Positions 33,521 to 42,800 of a DNA stretch of 64,000 nt are shown here, piece after piece (position 1 is the first letter of the stretch; each line of letters begins with the position of its first letter). Source of the DNA: a virus. The notes below the pieces were generated by a model, which saw only the letters and a program-made list of their open reading frames with translations, was not told where the DNA came from and ran no database searches. A program made the translations under genes and the position numbers. The stretch covers positions 1-64,000 of the IMG/VR virus record IMGVR_UViG_3300028762_000011; one strand, written 5' to 3'.

Positions 33521-34152
33521 CGCCGGAACAAATCAAAGTCGCGGAGCACAACGCGCTTAGGCAACGGCGCGCCGCTGTGCTCGTTACGGTTCGACGGAAA
33601 GTCGCCGAAGCAAAAATAGTCCAAGAACTTCGACCCAGAGACGGTGTACTTGGTATTCGCCGGCGGCGCGCCGCCAGCCCATGTCAGCGTGCCATCGGAA
33701 TTGACGACAGGGATACCGCCCTCAACTACTGCAGTGCCATCGGTCGTCAACCAAAATACGCGATCAATCGAGTTGACCGTCATCACCAGCGCTTCCACCT
33801 GCGCGCCATGCGTCAAGACAACGCTGAATTGATTGGTTGCGTTCAATGCCGTCACGCGGTCATACTGCCCCATTGTGTACATCGGCGAGTCCGATCCGAT
33901 CGAGACCACGACGTCGCCGCTCTCATAGAGACCGAACTGTGCCCATGCCCGCTGCGTGGACATGCCAGTCATGCCGGCGACTCCATTCACGCCGGCAAGC
34001 CATTGACGACCCTTCCCGAAACAAATAGGGCATGATGGTTTCGGTGCGCCACTGTGCGGGTCCGTGCATGGGCAGGCGTAGGATTTGCGCCAGGTGTACT
34101 GCTGCCCGATTCCGGCCAGGAAGGAATTAAATTTTGATGGGCTTAGCTGCAT
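33517..34152 (-). CDS. Structural protein with Cys4 zinc knuckle
   Basis: 211 residues from ATG 34152, sharing a base with the previous stop (TGATG). SYACPCTDPHSG then PSCPICFGKGRQW forms a CxC...CxxC rubredoxin-like knuckle, seen in phage head-completion proteins. Remainder is beta-rich. Function likely at the connector; not proven. Confidence 0.55.
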   Translation of the reverse strand: MQLSPSKFNSFLAGIGQQYTWRKSYACPCTDPHSGAPKPSCPICFGKGRQWLAGVNGVAGMTGMSTQRAWAQFGLYESGDVVVSIGSDSPMYTMGQYDRVTALNATNQFSVVLTHGAQVEALVMTVNSIDRVFWLTTDGTAVVEGGIPVVNSDGTLTWAGGAPPANTKYTVSGSKFLDYFCFGDFPSNRNEHSGAPLPKRVVLRDFDLFRR

Positions 34153-35255
34153 CACATCACAATCCCACGAACACCATGGATAGCAGTCTTGAGACCGCCA
34201 TTCTGCCCCTTGGGGCCGTCGATGAGGACATCGATCATGTCGCGATACTTTTCCATGTCGACCGACAGCGACTGGCTGAGCCCGTCGGCGCTGATGCTGT
34301 CGCTGGACGGGAAGAACATGTCGCCGATGACGCGCACGACCGCCATTTTCTTGATGAGGTCGATTATATCTGGCCACTTCTGCCAGACATCGGTAAGGCC
34401 GGCAACATAGGTTATATTGAGGATATGCGGTATCACACGCCCGGCGCCGATGAGTTGAATCATGAAGCCGCCCAGCATCGCCATCGAGATGTTCGAAGTC
34501 GGTACGATGCGGAGTTGCCCGTATTTCAAATCCCATTTGAACCAATCCAGCGGCAACACGTAGTTGAAATCATTCTCACTCGGGTAATTGTACATGACCG
34601 AGGTCAAGCTGATTAGCGGGCGCTGCCTGAGTTGGATGAAACTCCAGTTGTCTCCCTGAAACATGGCGGGGTCGTAGTCATAGGCGGGGTCGATATCCCA
34701 CGGCATACCGTTCAGAGCCGTTATCTGATCGCTTGTGGGCGGCGTCGGGAAAAATGCCGTCGGCACGAACCTGACCCGCAGGCGGCGACTGGCATCTGAT
34801 TCAGCCGCGAGTACCCTCTCCCAGATGTAGTCATCGGTTACGGTGAGGTTCGGCATGATCGTCAACGCCAACAGATAAAGTTGGTCAGAACGGATATCCG
34901 AGACGATGAAATCTTTCACGAACAGATCCGAGCGCGTCGGCGCAGAGTTCGCCACCTCGATATCAAGGCGGAAACGATATGGCTTCCCGTCCACGACGAT
35001 GACCAACATCGCCACCGGCGGCGCGGTCGTATTGGTCTGAAGCGCGGTCAATGCGACCGCAACCAGACCCGCAGCCCAATTTGAGCCGGCATCGCCAGAC
35101 AAGCACGTAATCGCTGGCGTGAATAACGCAGCGCCGGTGACGACATCGAATAATTGCGCCGTGACGGTCGCCCCGGATGCGATCGGCGTCGGGACGCCAT
35201 TGGTCAACAACGTAACCGGTACCGTCACTGCTTGATCGACAATAATCGTAGTCAT
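34152..35255 (-). CDS. Head-tail connector region protein, unassigned
   Basis: 367 residues. N-terminal Ig-like domain (VDQAVTVPVTLLTNGVPTPI), then a helical part (DVWQKWPDIIDLIKKMAVVRV) like gp6-type adaptors. Starts just downstream of a strong terminator. The first 110 residues look like an added decoration domain. Confidence 0.5.
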   Translation of the reverse strand: MTTIIVDQAVTVPVTLLTNGVPTPIASGATVTAQLFDVVTGAALFTPAITCLSGDAGSNWAAGLVAVALTALQTNTTAPPVAMLVIVVDGKPYRFRLDIEVANSAPTRSDLFVKDFIVSDIRSDQLYLLALTIMPNLTVTDDYIWERVLAAESDASRRLRVRFVPTAFFPTPPTSDQITALNGMPWDIDPAYDYDPAMFQGDNWSFIQLRQRPLISLTSVMYNYPSENDFNYVLPLDWFKWDLKYGQLRIVPTSNISMAMLGGFMIQLIGAGRVIPHILNITYVAGLTDVWQKWPDIIDLIKKMAVVRVIGDMFFPSSDSISADGLSQSLSVDMEKYRDMIDVLIDGPKGQNGGLKTAIHGVRGIVM

Positions 35256-35263
35256 GTGAACCC

Positions 35264-35302
35264 ATTAAAAATCCGCTGAGCGGTATTCCCGGACAGCGGA
35301 TT
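35264..35302 (-). terminator. Intrinsic terminator after the capsid gene cluster
   Basis: Minus sense: AATCCGCTG, 15-base loop, CAGCGGATT, then TTTAAT. Nine perfect pairs with a T-run, placed 22 bases after the stop at 35325 and just before the next gene. Divides capsid genes from connector genes. Confidence 0.75.
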
Positions 35303-35324
35303 TGTCAGCCGGGGTAGTCCTGGC

Positions 35325-35918
35325 TTAATAGATTGGGCGGTTTTCCTGCGTTAGCAATGGCACCAACTGACTGTTACCGAGAGCATCAAAATACAGCGTG
35401 GTCACGCTGGCAGCATCGAGATTGGTCGTGCCGGCAGTGAAGTTGCCGCCAGTCGCATTCGATACCACGATGAAGCCGATCAATGCCGAGTAGACTGGTT
35501 GCTGAGCACCTACTGGGGCCGGCGCGGTGGCTGCCGCCAACGAGACCAAATTGGCAATTGCACCGGCAACGGTGGATGCTGGCGTGGCCATTGCCGATGC
35601 GCTTAGCGTTCCCGACTGGTTCACATAAAACGCCCAGGCCGCGCTGTCGGCAGTCGGCAACGTGCCGGCAATGGCTGGCATGCTTGTTGCCGCAGCCACA
35701 TAAACGATAGCGCCGTTGACCTGAGCCACAAAACCTGATGCAGCTGCTGCAAGCGGCGACGCGCCCCCGCTTTTAATCGCCAACCCGGCCTTGGTAATCA
35801 TGCCCGTATTTTCGAGATTGATCAGATCGCCGATGCAATCGCCTACCTTGGCAACGGACATCGCCGGAGACGAATTGTTGACTTGTTCCTGGTTGGAACC
35901 CTGCGGGGCTTTGCTCAT
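35325..35918 (-). CDS. Capsid decoration-like protein, unassigned
   Basis: 197 residues. Opens with an acidic, Asn-rich stretch, then KVGDCIGDLINLENTG and long runs of small residues, as in cementing or decoration proteins. Follows the major capsid gene in transcription order. No family recognised. Confidence 0.48.
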   Translation of the reverse strand: MSKAPQGSNQEQVNNSSPAMSVAKVGDCIGDLINLENTGMITKAGLAIKSGGASPLAAAASGFVAQVNGAIVYVAAATSMPAIAGTLPTADSAAWAFYVNQSGTLSASAMATPASTVAGAIANLVSLAAATAPAPVGAQQPVYSALIGFIVVSNATGGNFTAGTTNLDAASVTTLYFDALGNSQLVPLLTQENRPIY

Positions 35919-35951
35919 TTCATTCTCTCTAAAAAAATGGCCGGCGGCCGG

Positions 35952-36281
35952 TTATTCCTTGGCGCTGCCCGCACTCTGCAGAGTCAGCGTGTTTTGCTTT
36001 TCAGCGAATTCGTTTGCGTCAACTACCTTCTTGATCTCAGCGGTGAGGCGTTGCACTTTCCAGCGCGAGTCAACCTTAATGCCAAGCGCAATCGCCTGTT
36101 CTGTCAGCGCCAGGATCTCGCTGTCCTGGCTGTCAGCCAATTCAAAACCGGCGATAGACGTAAAATGCATTGCCTTTTCGTCCGATATTTCCGCCGAGAT
36201 GAGATGCTCACCGTGGCGTTCAAATACGATGCCGTCTATTAACTCGGACGCATATTCCAACTTACAAATTACTCGTGGCAT
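35952..36281 (-). CDS. Small virion-region protein of unknown function
   Basis: 109 residues: beta N-terminal half with PRVICKLEYASELIDGIVFE, helical C-terminus ending LTLQSAGSAKE. Between the major capsid gene and the decoration-like gene. Similar gene positions hold head-completion or capsid-vertex proteins; nothing in the sequence decides. Confidence 0.5.
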   Translation of the reverse strand: MPRVICKLEYASELIDGIVFERHGEHLISAEISDEKAMHFTSIAGFELADSQDSEILALTEQAIALGIKVDSRWKVQRLTAEIKKVVDANEFAEKQNTLTLQSAGSAKE

Positions 36282-36343
36282 GATCTATTACTCCGACGAT
36301 TGATAATCCCCCGGCCGGAGCCAGGGGCCGCAGACAGCCGCGA

Positions 36344-37858
36344 TTACTCGTTCGTGAATGGCCGCCACGTTGCCTTAGAAGGCAAGATGTTTTTGATGTA
36401 GCCGTGGTGTTTCGGCTTGGTCATACGCAGATAACCAAACAGGAACTGAAACCACGAGATAACGGGTACGCCGCCAACACCGAAAGGCAAAGGAATCTTT
36501 GTCATCGGTTGGAATTGGCGCCAGCCGATCGCATCGGCGGCTTGGCCCATGTTCAACAGCGGAACCTGGAAAGTGCCGGGGATATCGGCATTCCGGTCGG
36601 TATAGGTAGTGGTAGCGCCGCCGACTGGAATGACCTTGAACAGCCGCAGTGTCGACGATGTGTTCGGGCCGTTCTGGTACGAACGATACAAGGCGTATCC
36701 GCTTTCGGTTCCTGCGGTCGAACGCGTAATCGTCAACACGGCATTGTAGCCGGCGGCGACGGAAGTTTGCGCGCTCTTTACGCAGGCGCTGTAACCCTTG
36801 CCAGTGGCATCGATTGCAGCGACAGCCCAATAGTATAAGCCGGCACGCGAGGCGTTGAACGAACTCGACGGATCCGAATTGGTTGCAATGGTCAGGCTGG
36901 CCGGCAGGATACCGGCATTGGCAGTTGCCGCCGCAGTGTAATTCGTGTCGGTTGCGCCGTCCCAGGGCACGGTCATCGGATTCAATGTATCGTGCAGGAA
37001 CGTGTCCATATGGGTTTTCAATGCGCCGTGAGTCAGGCGAATTGCTTCCACATGGCCGCCAAGCATCGGCGTATTCGATCCGGCAGGCATCCAGCGATAT
37101 GCTGGGTCGAGATCGGTGTTCAAATCGGTCTGCACAGACATCGGCAAGAAGGCATCGGTCGACTTACCCCAGCTACCATACCCCTGCACATTCGCGTTGA
37201 TGGTCGAGAACGGCAGTACGCTATTCAGCTTTGCGCCCTGCAAGTCATAGACGTTGCCGCTGGACATATTGCCGGCTGCGATCTGCGCATCGATCTGCGT
37301 GAAGATACCGTCGAATTGAACCGGCGATGCCGAGGCGTTGCCGTGGAAAAGCATGTATTCGGCATCGGTCAGCAATTGCAGCGCGCCGTTGCGTTCTTCG
37401 ACCGCAGTCGCCTCGATGATGTTCTTGCCGATGTTCAGGACGTACCCGACTTGACGCAGGGACATCAGGAACTTGACCAAGCCGACTTCACGAGCGTAAG
37501 CGCCTTGGGCCGATGCGACAACGCCCATTTGAGAATTCGCCGAACCCGCCAACACGCCACCGACACCGGTCTGACGAACGTATTCGTCGACGATATTCGT
37601 CGCGTTGGTCGACTGCAGCATGTTGAACAGCGTGAAGTTCTCATTCTCCTGGATCACGGTTTTCATGGCCGTATCGAGAGATTGAACGCCAAGCGAGCCG
37701 CCGCCGGTCAGGGTCGCGACGTCGGTTTGGTAGTTGCTGGCTTGGAGGGCTTTTTGCAAGTCCTCGAAGTTGGAAAGGGCCCCGCCTTGCGAGCCGCCCA
37801 GAACAGGGTTAGCACCGCCTGGTACCACCCCCGCATATTGATTGAAAATTCCTGCCAT
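36344..37858 (-). CDS. Major capsid protein
   Basis: 504 residues, AGAGGA ribosome site. Long, rich in Asn, Gly, Ala and Thr, with VIQENENFTLFNMLQSTNATNIVDEYVRQ and EYMLFHGNASA, seen in HK97-fold capsid proteins of large myophages. An Ig-like insertion (about 315-420: GLYYWAVAAIDATGKGYSA) probably projects from the surface. Residues 37-62 closely match a segment of the protease gene product (38571-39476), suggesting a shared cleavage or assembly signal. Confidence 0.8.
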   Translation of the reverse strand: MAGIFNQYAGVVPGGANPVLGGSQGGALSNFEDLQKALQASNYQTDVATLTGGGSLGVQSLDTAMKTVIQENENFTLFNMLQSTNATNIVDEYVRQTGVGGVLAGSANSQMGVVASAQGAYAREVGLVKFLMSLRQVGYVLNIGKNIIEATAVEERNGALQLLTDAEYMLFHGNASASPVQFDGIFTQIDAQIAAGNMSSGNVYDLQGAKLNSVLPFSTINANVQGYGSWGKSTDAFLPMSVQTDLNTDLDPAYRWMPAGSNTPMLGGHVEAIRLTHGALKTHMDTFLHDTLNPMTVPWDGATDTNYTAAATANAGILPASLTIATNSDPSSSFNASRAGLYYWAVAAIDATGKGYSACVKSAQTSVAAGYNAVLTITRSTAGTESGYALYRSYQNGPNTSSTLRLFKVIPVGGATTTYTDRNADIPGTFQVPLLNMGQAADAIGWRQFQPMTKIPLPFGVGGVPVISWFQFLFGYLRMTKPKHHGYIKNILPSKATWRPFTNE

Positions 37859-37896
37859 TTTGATTCCTCTTTAAGTTGACGGGTTGGTGGGGTGGG

Positions 37897-38574
37897 TTAT
37901 GCCAGAACCTTTGCGACCAGAGACTGATCGATTTCGCGCGCTTGGTTGTTGCGCAGTGCGACATCGATAAATGTCAGGTCTTTGCCGGTGATCTTGCCAG
38001 CGTCGAAGGCAGCAGTGGCTTTCACCATGAAGGTCGAGCCATCGATTTGTCCAGCATTTTCGGACTTCGCTAAAGTCGCCGACGCATTGTCGTGAATGTT
38101 CAGCAGCGTCTTGCGGCCATTACCCTGGTTGCCGATTTTTTGCACATCGCCCTGCAGCGACTTGATGATTTCGGCTTGCCGCGTGATGACCTCGCCTTGT
38201 TTCTTGACGATGCCAATGGTCGCGGACAGCGCTTTCGCGATCACGTCTTCCGTGTCGTCGATGCGCCCGATCAGCGCCTTGACCAGCGCAGTACCGTCTT
38301 CAGCCTGGACTTCCTGGCCGTTGATAGTGACAGTCAGCGACTTCACGAGCGGGTTACCATCCTCGTCGAGTTCTTCGCCTTCGCCTTCTTTTTTCTTGCC
38401 TTCGACTTTTTCGCCACCGGTGTTGCCACCGTCTTTCTTGCCACCCGCTTCACCAGTGCCACCGGCTGCGGCAGCAATGACTTTATCGCCCCCGTCTGCC
38501 GGCAGTGCCTTGGCTATGATGTCAAGTTCGCCCAACAGCGCCTCGAAGGCACCAACTTGTTTTCCATCGCTCAT
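37897..38574 (-). CDS. Capsid scaffolding-like protein
   Basis: 225 residues between protease and major capsid genes. Low-complexity Gly/Lys/Glu linker (about 35-75), a small beta segment (SLTVTINGQEVQAEDGTA), then a coiled coil (DDTEDVIAKALSATIGIVKKQGEVITRQAEIIKSL, 35 residues long). This fits a scaffold. ATGA overlap with the protease gene. Confidence 0.6.
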   Translation of the reverse strand: MSDGKQVGAFEALLGELDIIAKALPADGGDKVIAAAAGGTGEAGGKKDGGNTGGEKVEGKKKEGEGEELDEDGNPLVKSLTVTINGQEVQAEDGTALVKALIGRIDDTEDVIAKALSATIGIVKKQGEVITRQAEIIKSLQGDVQKIGNQGNGRKTLLNIHDNASATLAKSENAGQIDGSTFMVKATAAFDAGKITGKDLTFIDVALRNNQAREIDQSLVAKVLA

Positions 38575-39476
38575 GTCGCACTCCGTTTTTTGTTTAAACC
38601 AGTTTTCAAATCGCGGTAAAACCGCTCCACATACTCAGCCGCGTCGCTGAGCGCGAGGCCAAATCTTTTGTTGCAATATTCGATAAGTGCCTTCGGGTTC
38701 GGTTTCGCGGCACCGCTCTTGATGGCGCCGGCGATGATGTCGCGGAACTCGAAATAATTTTTCGGTGCGCCATCGAGAGACTGCATGCCGAGCGCGCCGC
38801 CGCCAGAGAGATTCGCCATGTCGGTGCTGTAGCTGGCTTCGAGAGCCTTGACAAAATCCAGACCGGCCACGCCCCAACTTTTGGCAAGCACACCGAACGG
38901 GACCGTCGCAACGGTCGGGACGGCTTGATTGACGGGTGTTTTACTAAACCCAATATTACTCCAGCGCACTTTTTTTACGTACGCTTTGCGGCTTTTTGTG
39001 TCTGGGTCGATCTCGACTGCGGTTTCCATAACATGTCCGCCGACGGATGGGTACCAGCGCGCTGGCGGGCTAATATCGACCAAGCTTGACCAGAATTCGT
39101 TGGCTTTTTCGCTGGCAGGACCACTACCAGTAGCGATGAGACCCTTCACGAAGGTAGCACCGCCGGAAAATTTGACATCTACTGGTCGCCCGATTTCGAA
39201 GAGTTCACAACCAGGTATTCCTGGTGTGCCAAGTTTCGGATTGGGTTTTCCGATCAGTGTATAGTGGTCGATATCGAGATTCCCATACTGCAGGAACCAA
39301 TCGGCGCTATCGCGCAACGCTTTTTGAAGAACTACTTCATTTTGCTGGTCCTCGACCTCGTTGGATGCTTCGATATAGATGAATCGATTGTTTCCCTCCA
39401 TGCGCGGAGTCGCCTTGAGCATCGAGCCGATGCACAGATATTCGGGGCAATTCGCCAATAGTTGGGTGTCGTCCAT
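38571..39476 (-). CDS. Prohead protease-like protein
   Basis: 301 residues; ATG 39476 is preferred over the in-frame TTG at 39491 because of the promoter spacing. EVVLQKALRDSADWFL and GNLDIDHYTLIG (candidate catalytic His71), then SLVDISPPARWYP as a candidate Ser region, fit a U35-type maturation protease. Residues about 209-235 repeat the major capsid residues 37-62. C-terminal 60 residues are helical and basic. Confidence 0.62.
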   Translation of the reverse strand: MDDTQLLANCPEYLCIGSMLKATPRMEGNNRFIYIEASNEVEDQQNEVVLQKALRDSADWFLQYGNLDIDHYTLIGKPNPKLGTPGIPGCELFEIGRPVDVKFSGGATFVKGLIATGSGPASEKANEFWSSLVDISPPARWYPSVGGHVMETAVEIDPDTKSRKAYVKKVRWSNIGFSKTPVNQAVPTVATVPFGVLAKSWGVAGLDFVKALEASYSTDMANLSGGGALGMQSLDGAPKNYFEFRDIIAGAIKSGAAKPNPKALIEYCNKRFGLALSDAAEYVERFYRDLKTGLNKKRSAT

Positions 39477-39498
39477 GCCATCGAGTATCAAGTCACGA
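39477..39498 (-). promoter_or_regulatory. Putative late promoter, leaderless type
   Basis: Minus sense: CGTCGTGACTTGATACT, then seven bases, then ATG 39476. GATACT (39484-39489) is the proposed -10; TCGTGAC box at 39492-39498. The 16-base block GTCGTGACTTGATACT is identical to that before the portal gene. A strong terminator lies immediately upstream, so a fresh promoter is needed here. Confidence 0.62.
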
Positions 39499-39511
39499 CG
39501 GCAACATGCGC

Positions 39512-39537
39512 AAAAAAAAAGCCGCCCGAAGGCGGCG
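39512..39537 (-). terminator. Strong intrinsic terminator with UUCG loop
   Basis: Minus sense: GCCGCC-TTCG-GGCGGC followed by nine Ts. Lies 29 bases after the stop of the 39566 gene and just before the late promoter of the protease gene. Confidence 0.92.
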
Positions 39538-39565
39538 AAGGTCGGCGCTGCGAGTAATCGGTTGG

Positions 39566-39814
39566 CTAAGTCTGCAGCACGGCGCGCGCTTTCGCGATGA
39601 CTTGGTTAAGTTGTCCGCGCTCGCGAATTAGGTCCATGTAGGCGTCGCCATCGGTAGTGATCGCGCCCGGGCGCGTGCGATCGATATCGGCTTGCACATC
39701 GGCCAGCCGTTTGACAGCAACTTCCAGGATGCGGCGTTCAGCCGCCGCAGTCTGATGCGCCATGGCGGCGAGTTCGCCTAAATGGCGGGTTGTTGTGTCG
39801 ATGTTGGTTTGCAT
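39566..39814 (-). CDS. Small coiled-coil protein of unknown function
   Basis: 82 residues from ATG 39814. Helical throughout (HLGELAAMAHQTAAAERRILEVAVKRLADVQADI). Has its own promoter and is followed by a strong terminator, so it is a single-gene unit. The start is six bases after a TATACT, implying a leaderless message. Confidence 0.58.
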   Translation of the reverse strand: MQTNIDTTTRHLGELAAMAHQTAAAERRILEVAVKRLADVQADIDRTRPGAITTDGDAYMDLIRERGQLNQVIAKARAVLQT

Positions 39815-39820
39815 GTCAGT

Positions 39821-39848
39821 AGTATAATCAAATAAGAGTATTTTGCAA
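39821..39848 (-). promoter_or_regulatory. Sigma70-like promoter, leaderless start
   Basis: Minus sense: TTGCAA, 16-base spacer, TATACT (39821-39826), then six bases to ATG 39814. Overlaps the 3' end of the giant helicase gene. Lacks the TCGTGAC box, so it may belong to a different timing class. Confidence 0.65.
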
Positions 39849-42800
39849 GTCCTGTTTCTCGACATTGCGTTGATTGACGTATGCCGCCACGCCAGTATCG
39901 TCAAGCCCGTCCATCGAAGAAGTCATCAAATCACGTAACCCATACTTTTTGACCAACCTGTCGCGTGCGACGCGCTCGGCCGGATGGTCATTGATCAAGT
40001 CCGTCAACTCGACATCGTTGAGTTGACCGGTTCTGAAGATACGGCCGTTGCGCTGGGCATGAACCATAGCAGTATTCGGCACATCCATTTGCACCATCCA
40101 CTGCCCACGCTGGATGTTCATCCCCGTCGCCCCGGCATCGCTGGCAACCATGATGTCAGCCGACGCGTCCCCGGTCTCAGGATTGAACGCCAATCGCTTT
40201 TTCTCTTTCTCCACCGCCGAGTCGGCGCCGGTAAGCGACACCACGCGATGTCCTTCTTTCTCCAGCCGCGCCGTGATTGCCTTGACGGCATCGATCGAGT
40301 GCGCGAATACCACGCCAGGCTTGCCCTTGCGGTCGCCGGCCATCTTCGAGATGTGGTCGACCTTGGAGTTATCGGCGTGCGTGTTGAAAATTCGCTGCTG
40401 TGCCGACTGCTTGAGGATGCCGATGTTTGCCTGCAGGTCTTTGGCGATCGCCTCGTGTTGGTCTTCCGGCACGCCGGCGAACGACTGCGGCGAGATCGCG
40501 CGGATCGCAGCGACATCGACGCGCCCAGCCATGCGCGCCAAGCGGGCGTCACTGAAATGCTTGTCCATTTCGGCCATCGCGAGTTTTTGTCCACCTGACA
40601 TTGGCACGGTCTCGGTTTTCCGGTCGGCGCCGACATCAGGGTCAATTTTTGACGGGTAGACATATCGCGCCATCTCGCGCTTGAGTGCGTCCTTGCTGGC
40701 GAGCGTATCGGCACCGTACCGGCGCATGAAGGCGGCGCGGTCGCTGTAGCGGTCTGGGTCCATCTTGCTCATGAGGTCGAAGACTTCGCTGGCATCATTT
40801 TTCACAGGATCCCCGCTCGCGTGTAGCAGATACGGCGTGTTATCGCCAAGCGCATCGGCGACATTGGCGAGTTCGCTGTTTGACTTCCCGGCCCGGTTGA
40901 GAGTATTCTGCGACTCGTCGACGGTGAGATAATCAAAATCGATACCTTCCTTGTCCATTACTGACTTCATCCAAACTTTTCGCCCAGTCCGCGTCATCGC
41001 GTTCAGCCGCGCCGCCATCTCGCCGTCGGAGACGCCGGCATGGGCAGCGCCGAGGTGCGCCATGTCATCGCGGAACGACTGGTGCGTCATCACACAAAAG
41101 TCATGTCGCGGATTCTTGTAGGCGGCGATGCGTTCGGCCCGGTTTGCACCAGGCTGGCAGTGGAGATTGTATTTCCCTGGTTCGAGATACCGCAGCGCCT
41201 CGCCATTGAATTGCCCTTGCACGATCGAAGGCACAAGCGCCAGCCCGCGCTTGGCTTTTCCTTGTTCCTTGAGATTGGTGAACGAAGACAACTGCAACAG
41301 CGACTTGCCGGACCCTGTGCCGAAGGCAGCCACCACCCGCTTATTGGCATCAACCAGCTTGACAAGCCGCTGCCTGGCCGCGTTCTTGCCACCACTCATC
41401 GACGGCGCCCAAATCTTGGTCGGCTGCCCAGGCTTGAAATTCTGCCCGACCTTATCCATCATGGCCGCGACTTGGCGCTCTGCCGCGTGCCCAAGAGAAT
41501 GCCGCTCATCGGCGGCGACAGCGACCTCTTTAGCCTCATCTGGCGGACTGTCGTCGGCAAAGAACCCCATCTGTGACTGCTCGAATGCGTGTTGTTGCTC
41601 GCGCGCGGCATCGATTTTGTCGCTCACAGACCCAGCCGCGTACTTGCCGCCGCTGCGCTCGCGCAAGCTGTCAGTCAGCGCCCGCTCTTGCGCCATGCGC
41701 GCCTCACGCGCTACGGGGTCGACCGCATCCAAGTGGTTGAGGTTGTTGCGGATAACCGAGCGCCCGAGCCGGATCGGCTTATCGGGGTTGAGTTTGTTAT
41801 AGGTTTCCGCGAACGCCTTACCGACTTTCGATCGAATCAGGTCCTGGACCGCTGCGTAGGCGTTCTCGTTGCCGTGCATGGCATCGACATATTTCGACCA
41901 GTTCAGGCTCGACGACTTGATCTTGCCCGCCATCTCGTCACGGCGCGCGCGCCAGTCACTGTGCTCGGGGTTGTCGGTCTCTTCACCGAACATGTCGGTC
42001 ACCGTGCGCTCCGGTTCGGCTGCACCGTGTTTTTCGAAGTCTGCGCGCAACTCAGCGGCATCAGCATCCTCATGCGCGACATTGGCGTGAAAGAATTCGC
42101 GGATAGCACGCTGATCCTGGTCGGTGAGTTCGCCGATCGGCTTATAGGCAGCAGTTCCCTCTGGCGTAGCGGCCAGAGCCCGGTGCAGCGCGTCGACGGA
42201 CTTTTGATCGACATCGAATTTCTGCCGGTTCAGCGTCGACCGCGTGTTCCCGTACCGCTTCGATACGAACGCGTCTGCGTATTCGTCAAATTTCGGTGCC
42301 AGCGTCTCCGCGCGCAGCCGGCCGTCGCCAAGCGGCGCCACGGCGTCGAGCGCGGCCCGATACCCGGCGTTGTCGCCAGACTTCTGGAAGAACGCCTGAG
42401 ACTGGATATCGGCGATGATGTCGGCAGCGGGGTCGCCGTCGGCGGCACGACCACCGATATAGTCTCGAAGCGATTGCTGCAGGTCCGCGCCCGGGGTAAA
42501 AGGTTCTGCCAGCGACGGCGATGCCCCTGGTTTGACATCCATTACCAGATCTGGACGATTGGCCACGCCCAGGGGCAGCCAGCCGTCCTCATCCTCGTCG
42601 CCACGGATAATTGCGATGTTGCGCCGGACCTGCGCGACATCAGCGGCATTGACCGGTTTGGACAGGCGATCAAGACCAGCGCCGTTGATAGTCAGGAACT
42701 TGTCGCCAGCGACCTCATCCAGCGTGTAGTCGCCGCGTTGGAGCCCGATTGCGCGCGCGCGCTGGATCGCGGACTCTGGCGTGGTGCGGCCAAGCGATAC

